A DNA stretch of 64,000 bases, from the NCBI RefSeq assembly GCF_016632335.1, contig NZ_JAEPBG010000006.1:62001-126000 (forward strand), in the 5' to 3' direction. A program made the translations under genes and the position numbers. The notes under the pieces were generated by a model. It saw nothing but the letters and a program-made list of their open reading frames with translations, was not told the DNA's origin and did not search any database. Position 1 is the first letter of the stretch, and each line of letters opens with the position of its first letter. Source of the stretch: Noviherbaspirillum pedocola. Lineage in GTDB: Bacteria > Pseudomonadota > Gammaproteobacteria > Burkholderiales > Burkholderiaceae_D. Below, piece by piece: positions 8,915 through 18,308 of the stretch.

Positions 8915-9598
8915 ATGACTACGACGACCGTCCATCCTCTTGCCGCGCTACAGCAGGCGCTCGACTACCGGTTCCGCGACCTAGCGCTGCTTGAGCGCGC
9001 GCTGGTGCACAAGAGCTTCAGCGCCAACAACAATGAGCGCCTCGAATTCCTCGGCGACAGCGTGTTGAACATGATTGCGGCGCTGTACCTGTTTCAGAAC
9101 TTTCCCGGCTCGTCCGAGGGCGACATGTCGCGCCTGCGTGCGGCCATGGTGCGCGCCGATGCGCTGGCCGATATCGCTGCCCGCATCGAGCTGCGCCGCT
9201 ACCTGCGCGTGTCTGCCGGCCATTCATCGAACGCGGTCGTCAAGTCGACGCTTGCCGATGCGATGGAAGCGATCTTTGCCGCGGTGTTTCTGGATGGCGG
9301 CTTCGAGGCTGCCCGCCAGGTGATTCAGAGCCAGCTCCTCTACCTGCTCAAGAACGGCATGGTGCCGCTGCAGAAGGACTCGAAGACGCAGCTGCAGGAG
9401 ATCCTGCAGCAAAGCGGACTGGCGCTACCGGCCTACCGGACCCTTAGCCACACCGATTTGCGCGGCGACGCCGAATTCCGCGTCGAATGCCGCGTCGCGC
9501 AACTCAACGTCGCGGTCATGGGCACCGGGCGCAACCGCAAGGAGGCGGAGCAGAAGGCCGCGGCCGCCGCCCTGCCCCTTTGCCGCAACCGACGCTAG
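8915..9598 (+). CDS. rnc: Ribonuclease III
   Basis: Double-strand-specific endoribonuclease, 227 residues, full length. The catalytic domain carries NERLEFLGDSVL with E44 and D48, and LADAMEAIFAAVFLDGG with D115 and E118, so all four metal-binding acids are present. A C-terminal dsRNA-binding domain (about 155-222) ends in GRNRKEAEQKAAAAAL. The usual chromosomal partners lepB and era are absent; its neighbour is a peptidase gene. It is therefore probably an extra, element-borne copy. A role in processing the many structured leaders of this replicon is an attractive but untested inference. Confidence 0.93.
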   Translation: MTTTTVHPLAALQQALDYRFRDLALLERALVHKSFSANNNERLEFLGDSVLNMIAALYLFQNFPGSSEGDMSRLRAAMVRADALADIAARIELRRYLRVSAGHSSNAVVKSTLADAMEAIFAAVFLDGGFEAARQVIQSQLLYLLKNGMVPLQKDSKTQLQEILQQSGLALPAYRTLSHTDLRGDAEFRVECRVAQLNVAVMGTGRNRKEAEQKAAAAALPLCRNRR

Positions 9599-9609
9599 GA
9601 CACACTGGC

Positions 9610-10152
9610 ATGATCGGACGGCGCGATTTCCTGAAGGCCTTCGGCGCTGGCGTAGCGCTATGCGCCGGCCGCGCCGCAGGTGCGCAGGACGCAGATGCTC
9701 CGGCTCGCGCCGAGCCGTGCGTGGTAGACATGATGCGCGGCCGCGAACGCTACCTGATCGATCTGCGCAGCGCCGAAGGATTGCGAATCGCGGCCTATCT
9801 GCTGCGCGACGTCGAGTACGGCAACCTGATCGGCACACCGGAATTCGACCTGTTGCGCTTGGCCGCGTGGGCACAGGCGTACATGGCGGCGTACGGCCGC
9901 TATACCGTGCTCGATATCCATTCGGGCTTGCGTACCCGCGAGCACAACGCGCATCTGGAAAAGGCAGCGATCAACTCACTGCATATCCCTCGCACCGGCA
10001 ACCGCTTCTCCGCGATGGATGTCGACCCGTACGGCATCGACCGCGAATACTTCGGCCAGCTCGTGGCGACCACCAAGTTCGGTGGCGTGGGCTGGTATGC
10101 AACGCACGTTCACTTCGACTGTCGGGCCATTCCCGCCTACTGGCGTGCGTGA
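9610..10152 (+). CDS. Tat-exported YcbK/DUF882-like M15-type peptidase
   Basis: 180-residue exported protein with a twin-arginine signal (RRDFLK at residues 4-9, then a hydrophobic stretch and AGA cleavage). The mature part has the D-Ala-D-Ala/M15-like metallopeptidase signature of the YcbK group: DIHSGLRTREHN, a SLHIPRTGNRFSAMDVD segment, and HVHFDC near the end. It probably acts on peptidoglycan in the periplasm, where such enzymes help insert envelope machines; the exact bond is unknown. It starts 11 bases after rnc. Confidence 0.85.
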   Translation: MIGRRDFLKAFGAGVALCAGRAAGAQDADAPARAEPCVVDMMRGRERYLIDLRSAEGLRIAAYLLRDVEYGNLIGTPEFDLLRLAAWAQAYMAAYGRYTVLDIHSGLRTREHNAHLEKAAINSLHIPRTGNRFSAMDVDPYGIDREYFGQLVATTKFGGVGWYATHVHFDCRAIPAYWRA

Positions 10153-10169
10153 TTACTCTCTGGAGCGCC

Positions 10170-10865
10170 ATGCCCGAAGCCATGATGCCGCCATCAATCG
10201 GCCCGAGTAAGCCCATAGCCGGCGAAATCAGCAAGATCGCGACTGTCCTTGCCCAGCTCCTGCCGAGCTGCACTGAAGACATGATTTCAAATTCGGTAAG
10301 AAACGAGATCGCCACACGGATCTTCTATCGCCCGCGCTTTTTGCTTTCCCATGCCGAATGCTGGCGCTGCAAGACATCCATCCCGGTGATGGCTGTGCTG
10401 TCAGCCTGCATCAGCGTTGCGGCAGGCATCACCCATGAGTTTCGCGACGGTGGCGTGTATTTGGCCAGCGCCGAGATCGCGCCGCTGGTCCCTGTGCTCG
10501 CCGGCGAAGCACTCGCGCTGAACAGCGCCTGCTTCGGCTACATGGTGACGGATTTTCAACGTGGATTTCTGGACTGGCTGCATCGTGCGATCGAGGCCGA
10601 ACCGCACATGGCCGCATCGTTCGGCGCGCTGAAGGTGGAGAAGCGGCATAGCCGCAAGGCGGGGCTGGCCTACTACGCAAACATCTGTCTGCATTGCGAC
10701 GCGCAGCAGGGAGATTTCTTTCTGCAGGCAGATCCGCGTGGGCCTTTCTATCCGCCCAAGCTTGCCGCTACGCTGATCATCCCCTTGCAGGACCGCCCGT
10801 TGTTTCTGCGCTGCGGCCTGATGCCGCTGCAGGATATTGTCGACGACGCATCAAACACCAGCTGA
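10170..10865 (+). CDS. Hypothetical zinc-ribbon-like protein
   Basis: 231-residue protein of unknown function. Two Cys pairs, CWRC near residue 70 and CLHC near residue 178, could form one split zinc ribbon. Between them is a helical region (FLDWLHRAIEAEPHMAASF). The C-terminus is hydrophobic and leucine-rich but not a clear membrane helix. The ATG at 10170 is preceded by GGAG at a good distance. It lies 17 bases after the peptidase gene and may be co-transcribed with it. Confidence 0.65.
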   Translation: MPEAMMPPSIGPSKPIAGEISKIATVLAQLLPSCTEDMISNSVRNEIATRIFYRPRFLLSHAECWRCKTSIPVMAVLSACISVAAGITHEFRDGGVYLASAEIAPLVPVLAGEALALNSACFGYMVTDFQRGFLDWLHRAIEAEPHMAASFGALKVEKRHSRKAGLAYYANICLHCDAQQGDFFLQADPRGPFYPPKLAATLIIPLQDRPLFLRCGLMPLQDIVDDASNTS

Positions 10866-10913
10866 ACGACGCTGTGCCAGGCAAGCATGTTCAGCGCCGA
10901 GCCGCGTTCACGC

Positions 10914-11210
10914 TTACTGAACAAAGGGCTGAACGACTGCTGCCTCATGCAGCAGCCCTCGCGCTGCCAATGCCTGCTCGCCGGTCGAGCGCGCTTCCTC
11001 GGCGCTGCGCTGTCCATAACCGGCAAGCCACGCCACGCACTGCCTGCCATCGGTATAGACCGGCAGACACTGCCAACACCATTGGTCAACGAACAGAGGA
11101 TGCTCGTTGACGCTGATTTCCCAAGCCATCGGCCTGTCTTCGTCGCTGAATGGAATATGCACTTTCGGCCCTGTCGGTGTATTCACCCGGCTTTGCGCAG
11201 AGCGAGTCAT
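10914..11210 (-). CDS. Hypothetical protein
   Basis: 98-residue protein of unknown function on the reverse strand. It has a tryptophan/cysteine-rich middle (WCWQCLPVYTDGRQCVAWLAGYG) that looks like a folded domain and an Ala/Glu-rich helical end. It overlaps other-frame reading frames on the forward strand that look less protein-like. No strong ribosome-binding site is visible; an internal Met (MAWEIS) could be the true start. Confidence 0.5.
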   Translation of the reverse strand: MTRSAQSRVNTPTGPKVHIPFSDEDRPMAWEISVNEHPLFVDQWCWQCLPVYTDGRQCVAWLAGYGQRSAEEARSTGEQALAARGLLHEAAVVQPFVQ

Positions 11211-11384
11211 TGGTGGGGCAGATTTGTCGCCAAACCTGCCATTCGATCCTATCTGCGTTGTCGCGGCGTAAAAAGCAGGCGCGTCGGCGATTCTTGAGCC
11301 AGGTCATCTTTACCTCTACCGCAGCAAGCGAATACAACGGAACGTCGGTGCATACGTGAGCACCGGCGCTGCGCCACATTGCAC

Positions 11385-12605
11385 TCAGCCGAACCGCATG
11401 CGCAGCGAGTCCCACAGGCGGGCGAAAAAGCCGGCCTGCGGCACATTTTCCAGCGCCACCACCGGGATCTCGGCGACCACCTTGCCGTCATAGCTGACTT
11501 TGGCTGTACCGATCCTGGTGCCCGCAGCGAGCGGCGCACTCAGCTTGTCCTGAAGCGTAATGTCGGTCTTGAGCTTGTTGCTGGAGCCTTTTGCAATGGT
11601 CTCAAAACGGTCCGCTGCAAAACCCGCCTTGACGGCTTTCTGCGTGCCTTTCCATACGATCGGCGTCGCAAGGACCTGTCCCTTTGCTGCAAGCTTCACA
11701 TCCTCGAAATTCGCATAGCCCCAGCTCAACAGCTTCTCAGCGTCGTCCGCACGCGCTCGGGTCGATGGTGCGCCGGTGACGACAGCAATCAGACGATATT
11801 CGCCGCTTGCGCCCTGGCGCTTTGCCGACGCGATCAGGTTGTAGCCGCTTTCGCTCACGTGGCCGGTCTTCATGCCGTCGACGGTCGGGTCCGAGTACAG
11901 CAGCAGGTTGCGGTTTCCCTGCTTGATATGGTTGTAGGTGAAATCGCGGATGGCATAAATCTTGTACTCGTCCGGATAGTCATTGATCGAGCGCGCGGCG
12001 AGCACTGCAAGGTCTTCCGCTGTCGAATAGTGCTGAGCGCCGGGCAGACCCGAAGCGTTCTCAAAATGCGAGCCCTTCATGCCAAGCTCTGCGGCCTTCT
12101 TGTTCATCATCGCCGCGAACGTGTCTTCGCTGCCGCCCATGGCTTCGGCCAGTTGCACCGCCGCGTCGTTGCCGCTTTGGATAATCAGGCCATACAGCAG
12201 GTCCATGATCGACACCGGCACCTTCGGGTCAATGAACATTTTCGATGACGACTTGTCGACGCGGTATGCATTCAGCGACACGTTGACCATTTGCTCGGGC
12301 GCCAACCGCTTGTCGTGTAGCGCCCCGCAGATCAGGTAGGCCGTCATCACCTTGGTCAGTGACGCTGGAATGATCCGCTCGTTCGCGCCGGCGCCGGCCA
12401 ACATGCGCCCGGTGTTCGGGTCGTACAGCACCCAGGTCTTCGCGGTGAGCGTAGGCGGCGGCAAGCTCTGCGCGATAGCATCAGAAGCCGGGGCGGCATC
12501 GGGCGCGGCCTTGCCACCATGCGGCGTGGCGCATACGGCATCGGCATAGAGGGCGGCGCTGGTCGCGGCAAGCGCCAGCGCGGTGATATGGCGTGGTGTG
12601 AGCAT
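11385..12605 (-). CDS. D-alanyl-D-alanine carboxypeptidase (PBP5/6 family)
   Basis: 406-residue penicillin-binding protein that trims the terminal D-Ala from peptidoglycan pentapeptides in the periplasm. A signal peptide (residues 1-27) is followed by the three serine-peptidase motifs: SLTK at 82-85 (nucleophile S82), SGN at 144-146 and KTG at 246-248. After about residue 295 comes the beta-rich PBP5 C-terminal domain, and the end (FARLWDSLRMRFG) resembles the amphipathic membrane anchor of the family. An upstream in-frame ATG adds 49 non-homologous residues, so I used 12605. It is followed on the reverse strand by a gap with no obvious terminator. Confidence 0.93.
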   Translation of the reverse strand: MLTPRHITALALAATSAALYADAVCATPHGGKAAPDAAPASDAIAQSLPPPTLTAKTWVLYDPNTGRMLAGAGANERIIPASLTKVMTAYLICGALHDKRLAPEQMVNVSLNAYRVDKSSSKMFIDPKVPVSIMDLLYGLIIQSGNDAAVQLAEAMGGSEDTFAAMMNKKAAELGMKGSHFENASGLPGAQHYSTAEDLAVLAARSINDYPDEYKIYAIRDFTYNHIKQGNRNLLLYSDPTVDGMKTGHVSESGYNLIASAKRQGASGEYRLIAVVTGAPSTRARADDAEKLLSWGYANFEDVKLAAKGQVLATPIVWKGTQKAVKAGFAADRFETIAKGSSNKLKTDITLQDKLSAPLAAGTRIGTAKVSYDGKVVAEIPVVALENVPQAGFFARLWDSLRMRFG

Positions 12606-12684
12606 GGGGAGGTAGTGCAGGCAGTGAAAAAAAGGAAAGGTAGGACGTTGGATCTGCGCCGGCGGCGAGCCGGCGCGGTGGGGC

Positions 12685-13596
12685 TCAGGTGGCCTGCGCC
12701 TGTTTGAGTTCGCCGCCGAGCGCGGCAACAAGGTCATTGAGCAGGCGCGCAAGTTCGGACGTCATGAGCATCATGTCGGCGTCGAAGCGCTCTTCGTCGC
12801 CTTTCGTGGTGACGTCGGTGCTCTCCTTCAATACGTCGAGCGGGGCGATGCGCTTGATGCCGAGGCTTTCTGTCAGCACGAACGACACCTTGTCCGACCA
12901 GGTCAGCGCCAGGCGCGTGCACTGCTTGCCGACCTCGATGTGCCGGCGCACGTCTTCCGCTTCGAGCGCATGGCGCACGTAGCGCACGGTGGCCTTGCCC
13001 TCGCCTTTCGCGCGCAGCTCGGTATCCTGGTCGACGGTAAATCCAGACGGCGCTTCGTCGGCCAGCAGCCAGTCCGTCATTGCAACCACCGGCGAGATCG
13101 TCACCCGCAGCGTGTCCATCGGAAATGGATTGATTGCCTTGATCAGCAGGCGGATCACATCCTCAGCCCGCGACGGGCTGGGTGCGTCGATGGCGAGCCA
13201 ACCGTTGGCGGGATCGATCCACACCCTTGTCATGCTCTGAATCGAGAAGGCGCGCGGCAGCAGTTCGTCGGCAACCTGCTCCTTCAACTCCTTCATCTGC
13301 TTGCGGCCCGGCTTGAACCCTTGCTGCTCTTCGAGTTCGGCCGCCTTGACCTTGGTGACCTGGTTGACGACGGAGGACGGCAACAGCTTCTTTTCCGTGG
13401 CCAGCTGCAAGAGCCATTGGCAGCCGACGGCATGCACAAGCGATCCGTTCGGCCGCGGCGCGCTCCATCCCTGCCGCTGCAATTCGACGCTTGTGCATGG
13501 GGTGAATGCCTGGGGCACGAGCGCTTCCTCGAGCTTGGCAGCGGTCATGGACCATGGCGCCGGCAGACGGTACAACTGCAGATTCTTGAACCACAT
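12685..13596 (-). CDS. rdgC: Recombination-associated protein RdgC
   Basis: 303-residue RdgC, a ring-shaped DNA-binding protein that limits RecA loading in proteobacteria. The [11 protein letters not shown] start, [17 protein letters not shown] centre, [13 protein letters not shown] segment and [16 protein letters not shown] stretch are family hallmarks. I chose the ATG at 13596 because AAGGA sits 7-8 bases upstream; the ATG at 13602 is too close to it. It is separated by only 12 bases from the DUF1173 gene, so they are probably co-transcribed. A GC-rich hairpin (GCGCCGGC/GCCGGCGC) lies between it and the carboxypeptidase gene. Confidence 0.95.
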   Translation of the reverse strand: MWFKNLQLYRLPAPWSMTAAKLEEALVPQAFTPCTSVELQRQGWSAPRPNGSLVHAVGCQWLLQLATEKKLLPSSVVNQVTKVKAAELEEQQGFKPGRKQMKELKEQVADELLPRAFSIQSMTRVWIDPANGWLAIDAPSPSRAEDVIRLLIKAINPFPMDTLRVTISPVVAMTDWLLADEAPSGFTVDQDTELRAKGEGKATVRYVRHALEAEDVRRHIEVGKQCTRLALTWSDKVSFVLTESLGIKRIAPLDVLKESTDVTTKGDEERFDADMMLMTSELARLLNDLVAALGGELKQAQAT

Positions 13597-13608
13597 TGGC
13601 ATTTCCTT

Positions 13609-14880
13609 TCAGGTGAAAGATCCCGGCGCAGGCGCGGGCGGGCGGGTGACAGGGGGAAGCGGCGGCAGCGCATCGCCGCGGGCGGCATCCCAAGAAAGGA
13701 CCGGGATCGCCTTCTCGCGATACTTCGCAAGGCGCAGCGCCTTGTTCTTCAGGTACTCATCGGTCTGCATGCCCCAGACTTCGATGACCGTGCGCGGCAG
13801 CGTGTCGAGCAAAATGAAATCAGGGCGCTGATCTTCGTCGCGGCGCATCTCGTCCGCGTGCAGCGGTTTGACGAAGGTGCGCGACTGCGCCACCAGATGG
13901 TCGGCCATCGTGATCTCGTAGCTGCTCTCGACGGGAATCATCGTCCGACTCGTTGCCATGCCGGCGATGTCGATACACTTCCACCATTCCCGACTAGCCG
14001 GCTCGATGCAGCATATAACCACGACGTTGCCATCCTGACGCTGTAGCAGGTTCTGCAATAACGCCCGCTTGGCGAGAAACTGGTGCAGCATCTGCGCGGT
14101 GACCAGAATGCGCGGCAGCCCCGCAAAGTCGCGTAGCGGGAGGAGAAACTGTGCTTTGGCCTGCTGCGCGGTCGTGGGCACCTTGAGCCGCCCGATCACG
14201 AACAGACGGCCCGGTGCGCGCGCGGCTTGTTCAAGCACCTGCGCGTTGTGTGCCAGCGCCTTGCGCCCGGATGCCTCGGCGCCGACAAGTAGGCGGTGCT
14301 CAAGCGTATTGCCGACGCGGTCGATGACAAGCGTTGAAGCCGCATGCACGAGCCGCAGCGAAGCGTTGAACCACCCGGCCTCGCGGCCGCGGTGTATGTT
14401 CAGGTTGGCGCAGCGCCAGAGCTTGAATAGCAGCGCGGTGTCGTTTGCGCGCTGGCGGTGCGATGCGGCCGGCGTGTCCTTCCCTGGGTGGCGCGGTTGT
14501 GTTGTCGCGCCCGGCTGCGCCAGGCCAAGCGGGCGGGCTAGATGCACCCGGATTCTGCCGCCGTCCAGGTCTTCGAACGCCGGCCTTGAGGCGCCGGCGT
14601 CACTATCTGCTACCTCTTCGCTGAAGAATTGGCAATCGAGTGCATGATCCAGTCCGGTCCCCTGCCAGCGCGCCAGTCCGTAATGCGCGCCCTTCGTCCC
14701 GGAACCATAGTGCTTGACCACTAGCTGGACCGGGCGGCTCGGCTCGCACAGGCATCGGGTGATGTCTTTCCTGTGCGCGAACGCCAGCGCGCTGACAAAG
14801 GCGGCGCTTTCCGGCACTTGTTGGTTGGGTGCAAAAGTATCTTTACCGACAACGATCGGATAGGTTTTCTGCGTGCTCAA
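13609..14880 (-). CDS. DUF1173 family protein
   Basis: 423-residue protein resembling the DUF1173 family, found mainly on plasmids and integrative elements, function unknown. It shows the early CLC motif (RCLCEPSRPVQLVVK), a GLARWQGTGLDHALDCQFF segment, and a C-terminal half with FILLDTLPRTVIEVWGMQTDEY that has an endonuclease-like look (acidic-x-V-I-E-V-W); nuclease activity is only inference. It starts with TTG; GAGG six bases upstream supports this. It is followed directly by rdgC. Confidence 0.75.
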   Translation of the reverse strand: MSTQKTYPIVVGKDTFAPNQQVPESAAFVSALAFAHRKDITRCLCEPSRPVQLVVKHYGSGTKGAHYGLARWQGTGLDHALDCQFFSEEVADSDAGASRPAFEDLDGGRIRVHLARPLGLAQPGATTQPRHPGKDTPAASHRQRANDTALLFKLWRCANLNIHRGREAGWFNASLRLVHAASTLVIDRVGNTLEHRLLVGAEASGRKALAHNAQVLEQAARAPGRLFVIGRLKVPTTAQQAKAQFLLPLRDFAGLPRILVTAQMLHQFLAKRALLQNLLQRQDGNVVVICCIEPASREWWKCIDIAGMATSRTMIPVESSYEITMADHLVAQSRTFVKPLHADEMRRDEDQRPDFILLDTLPRTVIEVWGMQTDEYLKNKALRLAKYREKAIPVLSWDAARGDALPPLPPVTRPPAPAPGSFT

Positions 14881-15042
14881 CTTCAGCCTCGCGGACTTAT
14901 TTGGCGAAAAATTGCTATGGAAAATGAGGAAAATCGAATCACGTTTTCTACCTTTCCATCTTCTGTGTCTTCAAAATCAAAGACTTATAGATTCGGAGTT
15001 GCGACAGTCTGTCCAAGAGTCAGCCAGTTCGCGCTGCCTTTT

Positions 15043-17052
15043 TCAGCCGTGCGACTGGATGACTTCGGCGAACGGCGTTGAGCGCATCAGCTTCGCGCCG
15101 TAGGATTTTTCGATGATGCGCCGGTCCAGCACCCAGAAATCGCCGCCGTCGCTTTCGGTGCGGATCAAGCGGCCACTGACCTGCGCCAGCTTCGTACCGG
15201 CCATGGGCAGCATCAAGTGCGGAAACGCGTGCATGCCTTTGGCCTCCAGATATTCGACATGGGCGGCAAGAATCGGGTCTTCCATCGAGGGGAACGGCAG
15301 TTTGTCGGCAACGACAAGCGTGCAGTATTGTCCCGGCAAATCGACACCCTCGGAGATTGAATCCAGCCCGAATATCACGCTTTTCCTGCCGGCATCCACG
15401 CGGCGCTTATGTTCGGCGATCATCGCCGCCGGCGCCATGTCACCCTGCTTAATGACCAACTGACGCTCGTCCTGCGACAGGCTTTCGTAGGTCGTTTCCA
15501 TTTTCGAGCGCGATGTGAAGTAGACCAGGCTGCCGATATGCTCGCCGGCGAAGACCAACTTCCTCACCATGGTAGCGACCATCATTGGATAGCCCGGCGA
15601 GTTCGCAGGCACCATGAATTTCGGCACGAACATGCGCGCGCGCGAATAGTCCAGCGGCGACGACAGCGCCAGCGTACGCGTGGTTTTCGGCATGCCGAGC
15701 GCAGCAAGCGTAGCGGCGAATTCGCCGAGCGGCGCGATGGTGGCTGAACACAGCACGACGCCGCGAGTGTGCTTCCACAGCATGTCAGCAGCAAGGGTTG
15801 CAGCGACAAACGGCGCGGCATGCACCGTGCACACGTCGTTGAAAATCTCGATCCACTTGGCCCGTGGCGCATTGTCCTTGGCGAGGAAACGTTGCAGCGC
15901 TTCGAGGCGTTCGTTAAGCTGGCCTAACACTGCGTTCGCGTTCGCCGCCAACACGACCTGCGACGCGCGCTTTGTTTGCTTCTTCGCCGCGTCGATACCT
16001 TCCTTGATCAGATCGCAGATCTCCTTGAGCGAATTTGCATATTCGTCGACCAGCCGTGCGAACACGCCCGGCACTTCCCCGAGCACGAAGCGGTGCCGTG
16101 TCTCCCCGCCTAACATCGTCTTGATGTTGCTGCGCAATGCAGCGCCGATGCCGACCATCGCGCCGACGCGAATTTTCAAAGCCGAGACGTTGATGCTGCC
16201 AAGCGCGGAAAAGATGCGCCCGGCCTCGTTGAAAATATCCTCTTCGATTGGCGCATTATGGGAGAACGCGCCAAGGCATTCGTCGTGCAGGTGGTGCGCC
16301 TCGTCCAGCAGGTAGTAGTTGTTCTCGAAATCGACTACCGGGTGTTTCTGGGCGCTGTCGCCGCCGCTGAAGGCAGCGATGGTCGACAGCAGATAACTAT
16401 GGTTCGTGATGATGATGCGGGCCTTCTTCATCTGCGCCTTGACCGCCATATGCGGACAGGAAGGCGCGTCGGGGCAGCGGTCGTTCAAGCACACGTGGCG
16501 ATTATTGTTGACCTTCAGCCAGATCGTCTGCGGCACCTTGAACTTCAGTGTGTCGCGCAAGCCGTCCCACTGGCCGCCGTGCCATGCATCGGCAATCTCA
16601 CGCATGACTTCCTGATTGTTGTCTTCGTCCAGCAAGCTTCCCTGCTGCGTCTTCTCGGTCAGGCGCAGAGGGCAGACGTAGCGCTCGCGGCCCATGATCA
16701 CCGCGCTGGTGGCGTCGATACCAAGTTCCGCGAAGATGCCCGACAGGGTTTTGAGGTCCTTGTCGGCAATCTGCGTCTGCAGGTTGGCGGTCTTGGTGGA
16801 AATGATCACGCGCTTGTCGCGCGAAGCGCCCAGTACGATGGCGGGGATCTGGTAGCCGAACGATTTGCCGGTGCCCGTGGTCGCCTGAATCACTGCATGG
16901 CCTGAAGCGGCAAGCGTCTGCGCGACACAGCGGATCATGTCCTTTTGCTGGTGACGCTCAACAAAGCTTGGAAGTCGTTTCGGAAGGAGGTGGTACGCCT
17001 GGGCGATGAGATGTGCTTCTTGTTTGGTAAGCGCAGTATCCGGTGTGGCCAT
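15043..17052 (-). CDS. dinG: DinG-family ATP-dependent DNA helicase
   Basis: 669-residue superfamily 2 helicase of the XPD/DinG type, which unwinds 5'-tailed duplexes, forks and D-loops. Walker A is TTGTGKS (58-64). Candidate Fe-S cluster cysteines are C127, C188, C193 and C199. The Walker B/DEAH box is at 250-253. C-terminal motif V/VI regions read FGLDSISEGVDLPG and QVSGRLIRTESDGGDF. GAGGA lies 7 bases before the ATG. It opens the DUF1173-rdgC block and probably assists recombination or replication of the element. It is an element copy rather than a clear chromosomal dinG, judging only from its context. Confidence 0.9.
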   Translation of the reverse strand: MATPDTALTKQEAHLIAQAYHLLPKRLPSFVERHQQKDMIRCVAQTLAASGHAVIQATTGTGKSFGYQIPAIVLGASRDKRVIISTKTANLQTQIADKDLKTLSGIFAELGIDATSAVIMGRERYVCPLRLTEKTQQGSLLDEDNNQEVMREIADAWHGGQWDGLRDTLKFKVPQTIWLKVNNNRHVCLNDRCPDAPSCPHMAVKAQMKKARIIITNHSYLLSTIAAFSGGDSAQKHPVVDFENNYYLLDEAHHLHDECLGAFSHNAPIEEDIFNEAGRIFSALGSINVSALKIRVGAMVGIGAALRSNIKTMLGGETRHRFVLGEVPGVFARLVDEYANSLKEICDLIKEGIDAAKKQTKRASQVVLAANANAVLGQLNERLEALQRFLAKDNAPRAKWIEIFNDVCTVHAAPFVAATLAADMLWKHTRGVVLCSATIAPLGEFAATLAALGMPKTTRTLALSSPLDYSRARMFVPKFMVPANSPGYPMMVATMVRKLVFAGEHIGSLVYFTSRSKMETTYESLSQDERQLVIKQGDMAPAAMIAEHKRRVDAGRKSVIFGLDSISEGVDLPGQYCTLVVADKLPFPSMEDPILAAHVEYLEAKGMHAFPHLMLPMAGTKLAQVSGRLIRTESDGGDFWVLDRRIIEKSYGAKLMRSTPFAEVIQSHG

Positions 17053-17208
17053 GACATTTCCTCAATGAGAAATGTCATCTTCACTTGCGACTTGGGCCGC
17101 GCAAGCTCGAATCCGATCGGAAAGATGGACGCGCTCGAAAAATGTTGAGAAACCCGCCATCCTGCCGCGATGCCGTGCTGCCACGGCGCCTGCCCTTGCG
17201 CGATTTGC

Positions 17209-17748
17209 TTAGTCGTCGTCGGACGCGGACAGCGCCGACACGTCGCCGACATCTGGGTTGCCATGGTTGGGGATGACGGCCAGCTTGAACCGGCCATATG
17301 CATGCGTGAAGCCGGAGAAGACCTCCGCAAATTGGTGCGGCGGCAACGCGGCGTTGATCTTGTACAGCAAGCGGTCGTAGGCGCAATAGATAGCGAACAG
17401 GCGCAGCGCTTCATGGGAGCGGATTTCGACGACGCCTGCAGCATGGGGGGCGTACCGCGGCATGGCCAGATCCGCCGCGCGCTGGGTTAGTGATTCGACC
17501 ACGCGGTCCAGGCGTTGGAAGCATGCCTCGATCTCGTCGCGGTAGCGGGGATTGCGGCAGCGATAGTTCATGCACGAAGTCAGCAGGTACAGGTCGCGGC
17601 TCATCATGCGGGCAATCTGCCAGGTCAAAAGGCTTGCCTTTCGCGAATCCTGCACCGTCGTGTCGACGTCCCACAATACATCGAGGCGTCGGAGCACAAG
17701 GTGGCGGGCCGGGCCCGCGAGCTCGCCGGAATCGTGCTGCATTTTCAC
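17209..17748 (-). CDS. Unknown protein, paralogue of the upstream gene
   Basis: 179-residue helical protein. It shares a pattern with the upstream gene: L-x-W/S-x-x-DR/AR-x-x-x-RDxxLLT, an N-x-R-x-x-x-x-R/K hinge, then ALRLFAIYCAYDRLLYKINAALPPHQF and a GRFKLAVIPN end. The TFRPWA-like region of the partner is absent. Its ATG lies within the stop of the upstream gene (ATGA overlap), so translation is coupled. The shape recalls integrating-conjugative-element proteins of the PFL_4669/DUF1845 kind, but I cannot confirm that. Confidence 0.6.
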   Translation of the reverse strand: MKMQHDSGELAGPARHLVLRRLDVLWDVDTTVQDSRKASLLTWQIARMMSRDLYLLTSCMNYRCRNPRYRDEIEACFQRLDRVVESLTQRAADLAMPRYAPHAAGVVEIRSHEALRLFAIYCAYDRLLYKINAALPPHQFAEVFSGFTHAYGRFKLAVIPNHGNPDVGDVSALSASDDD

Positions 17749-18308
17749 TCCACGCCAAGTTGCGAAGCCAGCTGATCGGCGGTGCCGGCCGGCTGTCGAT
17801 TATGGATGACAAGGCCTTTCAAGTCCGCGTACACCACCTCGAAGGCGCGAAACATCTGGCGCCGCTGGTCCAGGCTCATCTTTCCGTCCACCACAGCGCA
17901 AGACAGGCGCAACATGCACTGGTCCACAGTCAGAAACGCCTGATACAGCCAGTTCGCCTCGGCGCAGATGATACGGATCGGCAGCCTGCGCAACTGGCCT
18001 TCGTCGTATTTCCTTGTAATTGCCCAAGGACGGCAGTTCGCCTCGAAGGTCTCCGCGGCGAGCTGGATATCCTTCAGCATCGACCGTATATGCGGCTTTC
18101 TCCAGTCGTCGCGCGCATTAAGCGCCTTGAAGATCTTCGGTGTGAGCAGGTGGAAGTCGCGGCGCAGGATGCGGTCGCATTCCCACGAATGCAGCACGGC
18201 CTCGGTGCGGAATTCACGCGGCGCGTCGATGCTTTCTGCCTTTGAGAGATTCTTGATGACGCGGCCTTCCGCGGTCAGCAAGGTCGGATTCAGCAATTCG
18301 TCGGCCAT
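17745..18308 (-). CDS. Unknown protein, paralogue of the downstream gene
   Basis: 187-residue helical protein, first gene of the reverse-strand run. It contains LHSWECDRILRRDFHLLTPK, a RKPHIRSMLKDIQ hinge, PWAITRKYDEGQLRRLPIRI and a final ADLKGLVIHN. The arrangement matches the next gene, indicating an old tandem duplication. No catalytic residues or membrane segments are evident. A conjugative-element regulator of the PFL_4669/DUF1845 type is possible but unproven. Confidence 0.6.
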   Translation of the reverse strand: MADELLNPTLLTAEGRVIKNLSKAESIDAPREFRTEAVLHSWECDRILRRDFHLLTPKIFKALNARDDWRKPHIRSMLKDIQLAAETFEANCRPWAITRKYDEGQLRRLPIRIICAEANWLYQAFLTVDQCMLRLSCAVVDGKMSLDQRRQMFRAFEVVYADLKGLVIHNRQPAGTADQLASQLGVE

